Source of the DNA: Cenococcum geophilum 1.58
Lineage: Eukaryota > Ascomycota > Dothideomycetes > Gloniales > Gloniaceae
Direction of reading: 5' to 3'
Length of the DNA stretch: 64,000 nt
NCBI GenBank assembly: GCA_001692895.1
Contig: KV748187.1
Location: forward strand, 1,003,715 to 1,067,714
Below, in pieces: positions 57,650 through 64,000 of the stretch. Numbering within the stretch: position 1 is the first letter of the stretch; every line of letters begins with the position of its first letter. The position numbers and the translations under genes were made by a program. The notes beneath the pieces are model-generated. The model had not been told where the DNA came from. It saw only the letters and a program-made list of their open reading frames with translations, and searched no databases.

Positions 57650-60600
57650 TATATTATATATTAATCTAGGTTAGCTAGTTAGTAAAAAAAGCTGCACTAT
57701 CCCTTATACTTTATTTCGCAATAAATATTAAGTTTTAACCTCTGCGTTAGCTAACTTAGGAGTAAATACCTTTACCTTAATTAATATAAAGTGCGCTATA
57801 AAACTAGCTAACTTTTTAAATGCACCCCTTAAAGAACTGCCTAAACTAATCCCTATTCGCGGTTATAACGGACAGATAGGGCCACCTATTATAACTATCT
57901 TGCGGATTTACCTCCGCGTTAACGGACGAAGGTAGTATAACGTCCCCTTTTTTATTACGGACTTAGGAAGCCACGATATAATCTTAGGAAGAAAATGGCT
58001 AGCCTATTTAGGCTTATAGCTTAAAGTACAGAGTAGACGGCTTATTTAGCCTAAAACTCTACCCCTGACCCCTTCCTTTATAAAAGAAATTAGCATTATA
58101 ATGGAAAACCTTATATGGCCCTAGATTAATACCATTTACTAGGCCGATGTTATGCGTAGAGACTAGGCCTTTAAGAAGGACGTATAGCTTGACCCGTAAC
58201 GGATCCGTATACTACGCCGCCCTTAAACTACCTATGTTACGCCACCTATACTAGAGACCTAGAGAGTCGGTAGTAACCTAGCTAAGTTCCCTATAGAGAA
58301 CCCTACGAAGCTATAAAGGAAAGCTAGGGATATTAGACGCCACACTAAACTAATAAATAGGAAGGATAACTTACGGAAAATAGAACGTGAGCTGAGGAAG
58401 ACTATAAACCCTATACTGTAAACCACGGCCTAACGGACGCTAAAGAAACCTACAAACCTTCTACCAGTTAATGTCTGCTATATTAGCGCTATAGGATTCT
58501 ACTAGAACCTAGTTTAGCCTAATACCGTTGCCTTTACAACTAGCCTATATAAAATTAACTAAATAATTAAGGAAAAGGAAAGTAAGCTTAGTGGATAGGA
58601 AAGTGGGCTTATGGATAAAGAACTAGTAGAGTAAAAACTGCCCGATTGACACCGGAAATTTAAGGATATATTCTCTAAAGTAGCGTCTAATATGCTTCCA
58701 CCCTACTAATTATATAACTATAAGATCGAGATTAAGTAAGACAAGGGAAGCACCCTTAGCTTTAGCCCTCTCTACCTATAGTCTATTACCAAATTATAAG
58801 CTATAAAGTAGTACCTTATTGATAACCTAAATAAGGGCTTTATTAAGCCTAGCTAAGCCCCTTTTAACTTACCTATTCTCTTTATTAAAAAGCCAAATAG
58901 AGGACTACGCTTCTGTATTAACTACTATAAGCTAAATAATATAACCCGTAAGGACCGCTACCTACTACCCTTACTTAATAAGACTCTTACCCAAATAAGT
59001 AGAGCTAAGGTTTTTATAAAGCTTAATATCCGCTAGGCCTTTTACTAAATTAGGATAAACCCTGGGTCTAAGGATCTTACTATATTCCGGACCTATTACG
59101 GGACGTATAAATGTAAGGTACTTCCTTTTAAACTAACTAACGGACTAACTACGTACCAGCGGTATATAAATGATATACTCTTTAACTACCTTAACGACTT
59201 CTGTATGGCCTATTTAGATAATATTATAATCTACTTAGAGAATAAACTAGAATATGAGGAGCACGTCCATAAAGTCCTATAACGGCTCCGCGAAGCTAGC
59301 CTCTAGGCCAATATTAAGAAGTCGGAATTTAGTGTTAAGCGTATAAAGTACCTAGGTTTTATTATTAGCATAGACGGAATTAAGGCTGATCTAGAGAAAA
59401 CGACTATAATTAACTAATAGACGCCCCCACGGACCGTAAAAGGGGTGTAATTATTTTTAGGTTTCTATAACTTCTACTAACGCTTTATTAAGAACTATAG
59501 CAGAATCACCCAGCCTCTTAACCGCCTTACTAGGAAAGACCAGCCCTTTTACTTTAACGCCATATATATACAGGCCTTTAATAAGCTTAAAAAACGGCTA
59601 GTGTCGGCCCCCCTACTTACCTACTTTAACCTAGAACGGCCCTTGATGCTAGAAACTGATGCCTTAAATAGCGTAATAGCTGGTGTTTTTTCCTAGAAGT
59701 AACTAGACGGAGAATAGCACCCTATTGTATACTATTTAAAGACTATAATAGATGCTAAACTAAACTACTATATCTATAATAAAGAAATGCTAGCTATTAT
59801 CTCTAGCTTTTAGCACTGGCGTATATAGCTAGAGGGGACCCCTAAACCTATTAAAGTAGTGTTAGATTATAAGGCCCTAGAATACTTTATAATAACTAAG
59901 GCCCTTATAGCCCGGTAGGCACGCTAGGCGAATATCCTATCTTAGTTTAACTTCTTAATTATATATAGACTAGGCGCTATAAACCATGTGGATGCTTTTA
60001 CTAGGCGCAAATAAGACCTAAGTGACTATATAGCTACGAAGATCTTATTATAGACCTAGATGCTACTACAACCAGAGCACCTTAACCCCTAGATATAGGT
60101 AGAACTAAGTACAAACTCCTTAGGCGCCAAGATATATCCTATTAACCCTTTAGGACTTAACTTAATTAATAAATTACTGTAGATAAACTATACGGCCCCT
60201 TCTCTATAGGAGTACTATAAAAAGGTAAAGAATATTACTAGCCTATGGTCCCTTAAAAATAGATTACTTAAGCATTAGGAATGGCTAGTAGTAGTAAAAA
60301 AATAGAACTTATAGACTTGGCTTATTGCTAAAGCATATACCTAGGTCTCTACGGCCTACCCTAAAAAGAATAAGACCCGTAGGATTATTAGCGACCGCTA
60401 CTACTAGCCCGGAATAGTTATAGATATTAACCGCTATATACGGAACTATAACGACTGCCGTAGGTCTATAATTCTACGAGATAAGACCCTAGGACTATTA
60501 AAACCCCTTCTAATACCTAACCGCCCCTAGCAATATATCTCTATAAACTTTTATAAGCTACCTCTAGACCGTAACGGATATAATATAGTTATAATCCTAG

Positions 60601-61670
60601 TTAACCGCTTTAGTAAGCGCCCGTTCTTAATTCCCTATTATAAAAATATTAATGCTAAAGAGGCAGCCTAATTATATATCTACTACGTCTACTAAATTTA
60701 CGGACTACTAGATACTATTATATCCAACTATGGGCCATAGTTTATATTAGCCTTTTAGAATAAGTTTACCTAAATTTTAGGCATTAAGCTAAAGCTTTCT
60801 ACGGCATATTACCCCTAGATAGACGGTTAAACAGAAATTATAAATTAATACTTAGACTAGAGACTTTAGCCTTTCGTTAACTACTTCTAGGATAACTAGG
60901 CTAAACTATTACCCTTAATAAACTACGCCTAAGCGACCCTACCCCATAACTCTACCGGATTTACCCCTATTTAACTAAAAATAGGTTACCTACCCCGTAT
61001 AAGCTTTAACTAGGAAAGACTAAAAGGGCCCTAAACCGTACGCGAAAAACTATTTTATAAAAAAGCCTAGCAGTACGCTAAGCGCTTAGAAGAAGCCTAG
61101 AAAGTAGCCCGTATAAACTTAGAAAAGGCCTAGAAATTAATAGAATAGCAGGCAAATAAGCATAGGCGCGAGCCTAACTTTACTATAGGCGATATAGTCT
61201 AGGTTATAATAAAGAACTAGAAGATAGAACGGCCTAGCCGTAAGCTAGACTATAAGATAGNAGGACCGTATAAGATTCTTAATAAAGTAGGTAACTTGTA
61301 TAAGGTTAAGCTCCTAGACTTAATTAAAGTCTACCCTATCTTCTTACTGGATAAGCTATAAAAAGCTATAAATAACCTACTACCTAGATAAAAAAATGAA
61401 CCTCCCCTACCAATTTAAGTTAACGATAATAATGAATGGGAAATTAAAGAAATACTAGCCTGTAAACTTGTAAAGGGAACGTTAAAGTATTATATTAGTT
61501 GGAAAGGATATAACCTAGACCCCACTTAGTACCCTATATAGAACTTTATAGGTAGCCCCTATAAGCTTTAGAAGTTCTATAGCCATTACCCTAATAAACC
61601 CGGACCACTAAAGTACCTAGATAAGTAGATAGAATGCTAGTATAATAAAGACGATAAGCTACCAGAAGAA
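57650..61670 (+). pseudogene. Pol of F: protease, RT, RNase H, integrase, chromodomain
   Basis: The protease region (about 57720-58020) has NVPFFITDLGSHDIILGRKW. Reverse transcriptase (about 58730-59350) has LRFCINYYKLNN and YLDNIIIYLEN near 59210, the YLDD motif with the second Asp now Asn. RNase H follows (LETDALNSVIAGVFS near 59650; KEMLAIISSF near 59785). Integrase covers about 60230-61250. A chromodomain at about 61437-61590 is well preserved (EWEIKEILACKLVKGTLKYY, ISWKGYNLDPT). Stops at Gln/Trp codons are numerous. The minus-strand frame at 61591-61794 is a shadow. Confidence 0.88.
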
Positions 61671-61729
61671 CATAAGGACAAAAACGCCCTAGAAATTTCT
61701 TAGTTATATAAGGTGCTGAGATATCTAGG

Positions 61730-61752
61730 AACTTTAACCGGCAGTTAAAGTT
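61730..61752 (+). other. Perfect 9-bp hairpin in 3' region of F
   Basis: aactttaac / gttaaagtt around the loop cggca, followed by atctaattggt. The same structure is found in element B at 19121-19143. Confidence 0.6.
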
Positions 61753-61829
61753 ATCTAATTGGTTAGATTCTCTTACCAAGACTTTTAGCGGCAAAGCCTA
61801 AGGGCAGGCTTTTTTAGAGGGGGGGGTAA

Positions 61830-62056
61830 TGTTACGGCACTGGCAGAACTTGGCAGAACTACACACCGGCAAGTTACCACAGATTGCCGTATATTGCGGT
61901 TACGTGACGCGAAGATCGTATATAGCTTCGAGCGGCGCTCCCCTTCTTCTCCTTTCCTTTCTTTAGCTTTAGATTCTCGTTTATAGACAATCCAATCGTA
62001 CAGGCTTGCGCGACCCTTTTGCCGTGCTTATGTCTTGATTGACTAAGTCGCTAACA
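61830..62056 (+). repeat. 3' LTR of F
   Basis: A 227-bp copy of 56077-56303. The palindrome of the left LTR reads gttacgtgac here (61899-61908), one C-to-T change. Confidence 0.92.
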
Positions 62057-62061
62057 TCCTC

Positions 62062-62830
62062 TATCCCTCTCTTAAACGCGCCTACTTTCGTAATAAGTGG
62101 AAACGGTAGCTATAGTAGTAGAAGCACGCCGAGCGGTATATAGAAATAGTATTTAATAACTATATTAATAAGCAAGTAGATAAGGAAGATAAGGAGGTAG
62201 TTAAGCTATAATATAGGAAGGTTCCTTGCATATCTAGCGATAACTTAGGCGACAAGTATTCGTAGTCTCTACTGGTTAACAAAGACCTTACTTCCTTACG
62301 TTCGTAAAAGTGAATTAAGCTTACTACTAAGCTTAATTACTACTACGACGTAGGCCTTAAACTTATTAAGATCCATAATAAGAACAGCAATAAGGTAAAT
62401 AACGTCCTTCCAGATCCTCTTAACTGGTAGCTTATAACCGGTCAAGTACTCTATCTAATCCTCGCTAAGATCGCCCTAGATCTATTTTCTATACTAGTAA
62501 TAAGCTCTGCTTATAAACGAGCTTTTAGTTAAGCCAAGAAGGTTATTACTAATAAGCGTAATAAGCTTATAGCTGACACAATTAAAGCAGATTAATATTA
62601 GAAGTGGTGGCTTCTTAAAGGCCTCCTACTAAGCAGCTTAATTAACTGTGTTAGCTCTAACGGCGCCTTAACTACGCCTTGGCTAATAAATTTAAATACT
62701 AACCTAACTGGCTATAAGTTAAATATAGTGGTAGAAACACTAGCTAAGATAGGTAAGTTTACTAAAGCTCATTCCTTAATAGAGTCTAACTTTAAAATAG
62801 AGCCTGCTTAACCACCTAACCCAGATCCTT
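62062..62830 (+). pseudogene. hAT transposase, part 2 (C-terminal dimerisation domain)
   Basis: The frame resumes HPSLKRAYFRNKWK and ends with the hAT C-terminal signature. Near 62410 it reads DPLNW.LITGQVLYLILAKI, then ALDLFSILVISSAYKRAFS, where the usual Cys-Glu-Arg-x-Phe-Ser block has Cys to Tyr and Glu to Lys. After that come AKKVITNKRNKLIADTIKAD and KWWLLKGLL. This domain mediates dimerisation and active-site completion in the family. The following 130 bases have no clear coding. Confidence 0.87.
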
Positions 62831-63168
62831 ACCTTTAACGTTACTACTAGTATAAATACCTACCCTAAAGCCCGCGCGGTGTGCTAGTTAAATCCAACAA
62901 TATTTGGATACTATCAAGGTCAATTTGGGTAGATCTAAGATCGGATAATGTCAATATTTATATATACAGAAGTGCTGCCAAAAATTTAAAATCTAACTCT
63001 ATAACTCTATTAGATCTATATAAATTACCCGATTAGGATAAGCGCGCTGTCAGCTCTACAGTCAGCGTATACATATTACTAGCGAGCGTCCAGCGAGCGA
63101 CTTGATTGGCCACAGTCAGTCAGCGGAAGGCGTCATCGCTCGCTGAACGCTGCCTGTTGGCCACACTG
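62831..63168 (+). other. hAT 3' non-coding end with subterminal motifs
   Basis: From about 63040 the sequence loses the RIP signature and holds repeated gagcgagcg/cgctgac motifs before the inverted terminus at 63147-63168. Confidence 0.5.
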
Positions 63169-64000
63169 GCCCGATCAGGGAATGCGAGCAACGTGAAGAA
63201 GACGTCTTTGGTATACCCTGCAGACAATTCTTTCTTGATGGATTTCCTACTCCCCTCCGCTGCACCCGAGAAGAGTCCTCTACGGAGAGAAGAGCGCCAA
63301 GGAGAGAATGGCTCCGTGGAGAAAGCCCTCCGAGGAGAGAATCTTCGAGGAGAGAAGAGCTCGGTGGAGAGAACTGCCAAGGAGACAGGAGCTCCGGAGA
63401 GCTGTCTTCTAGGAGAACAGATCTCCGGGGTGGGTCCTGGCATACCCAGCGATTCGTGCAATTTCGAGATGTCACCCCGTAAAGCATGGCTACCCTAGTA
63501 ATAAGAAGGTCCTAAAATCGGGACCGTGAGCGAGACTGAGAAGAAACTTGAGGCCAGCTTGAGCAGGTCTGAGCAAGCTTGAGCGGTGGCAGTGCAAAGC
63601 TGAGTGGAGTTGAGCCGACATTGAGCCGAGTATGATTTTGCCATTGTAATATGCTAAGATTGACTAACCTATTTGGTTGTATGGATAGGGTAGATTTGAC
63701 CCGAAAATCGCACATAGCCTTTTTAATACATCGGAAGCAAAGGTACTACGCCTTGTTGAGTATGTTAATTCAATTTTACCAACTTAAGGCGATAGTCCCA
63801 TTGTCGAACGTTGAGGTCACTGTCAAGTACCACCTTATGACTCACACCCTGTTTCTTGCCATCGTATGTCTTACTATCTATTTTCTATTACCTATTCATT
63901 ACCTATCACCGACTAAGTGGCAATGTCGACCTGGTGGCGATTGAGTAATAGTTCTAAATCGTCATCAGTGTCGTCGTCAGTCTTTTGCCCCAACGCCATG
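63169..64000. other. Lightly RIPped right flank with purine-rich degenerate repeat
   Basis: 63270-63420 contains a degenerate repeat around ggagagaa/ccgtggaga, open in three frames (63106-63498 plus, 63116-63487 and 63120-63461 minus), so none of these frames is convincing. 63540-63640 repeats ttgagc several times. The plus-strand frame at 63651-63944 (97 codons) has hydrophobic stretches (LFLAIVCLTIYFLLPIHYL) but no recognisable family. No host gene can be claimed. Confidence 0.3.

Larger units (their letters stand above)
56077..62056 (+). mobile_element. F: Ty3/Gypsy chromovirus inserted in the hAT transposase
   Basis: Two 227-bp LTRs (56077-56303 and 61830-62056) are flanked by tcctc (56072-56076 and 62057-62061). 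The left copy begins tattatagc, the right tgttacggc, so the left start is RIPped. A polypurine tract (agagggggggggtaa, about 61815-61829) precedes the right LTR. The plus strand codes for Gag, protease, reverse transcriptase, RNase H, integrase and chromodomain. Removing F restores the hAT frame (VILYHPSLKRAYFRNKWK). There is an ambiguous base at 61261. Confidence 0.94.
53948..63168 (+). mobile_element. hAT-type DNA transposon split by Gypsy F
   Basis: A 21-22-bp inverted repeat beginning cagtgtggccaacaggc lies at 53948-53969 and 63147-63168, oriented outward at both ends. Inside each end are short repeated motifs of the type gctgacagctcgctg, as is common in hAT ends. Between them is one hAT transposase frame, interrupted by F. 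Without F the unit is about 3.2 kb, normal for hAT. The expected 8-bp target duplication is missing (cgtattgt on the left, gcccgatc on the right), so the two ends may not belong to one insertion event or a flank was lost. Confidence 0.62.

Noticed and set aside
53948..63168. 8-bp hAT target duplication
   Set aside because: Flanking octamers cgtattgt and gcccgatc do not match, so no duplication is claimed.
63651..63944. 97-codon frame with hydrophobic segments as a membrane protein gene
   Set aside because: No recognised family, no promoter or intron evidence, adjacent to transposon ends; chance is as likely.
1..64000. Host housekeeping genes, rRNA or a biosynthetic cluster
   Set aside because: Every long readable frame outside the lightly RIPped gaps belongs to a transposon family; nothing else could be supported.

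Overview
The window looks like a gene-poor, AT-skewed block of transposon nests from a filamentous ascomycete (Pezizomycotina). Over most of its length TpA is very common and CpA/TpG are rare, and recognisable transposon proteins are broken by TAG/TAA codons exactly where Gln or Trp codons are expected. Together with Asp-to-Asn changes at catalytic positions, this is the footprint of repeat-induced point mutation (RIP). I found no intact host gene. The longest open frames are mostly shadows of RIP-damaged elements. I could not identify the species.

Layout. (1) 1-20370: the 3' end of a pogo-type DNA transposon (P1) split by a Ty3/Gypsy chromovirus G1 (27-20064, TSD cttac). G1 is itself split by A, a gag-only LTR element on the minus strand (4704-10300), and by B, a plus-strand Gypsy element (13157-19604, TSD tttaa). 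(2) 20371-23300: a ~700-bp foldback element, a short MITE with perfect 46-bp arms, and a pogo/Fot1 transposase pseudogene (P2). (3) ~23380-45600: a RIP-damaged Crypton (tyrosine-recombinase plus GCR1_C protein, plus strand). Gypsy chromovirus C (23541-29556) sits in its intron. Copia D (31529-36039) and a Tc1/mariner-type element T (36138-45455) sit in its GCR1_C region. T carries a second, unrecognised convergent gene, and that gene is split by a full-length Tad-like LINE (38019-43609). T also contains a 301-bp MITE. (4) 45600-47890: lightly RIPped sequence with an inverted-repeat element, a tRNA-Ala-like sequence and a possible zinc-binding protein fragment. (5) 47895-53811: Copia E (minus strand), with a poly(A)-tailed retroposon inside its reverse transcriptase. 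(6) 53948-63168: a hAT transposon split by Gypsy chromovirus F (56077-62056, TSD tcctc). (7) 63169-64000: lightly RIPped sequence with a degenerate purine repeat.

Most boundaries rest on paired LTRs of equal or similar length, target-site duplications and, for six insertions, the exact return of a conserved protein motif when the insert is removed in silico. That gives a relative insertion order: Crypton before C, D and T; T before the LINE; E before the retroposon; G1 before A and B; hAT before F. Catalytic residues are lost in nearly every copy, so the elements are judged inactive. Coordinates of domains inside pseudogenes are approximate, because they were read by eye through stop codons.
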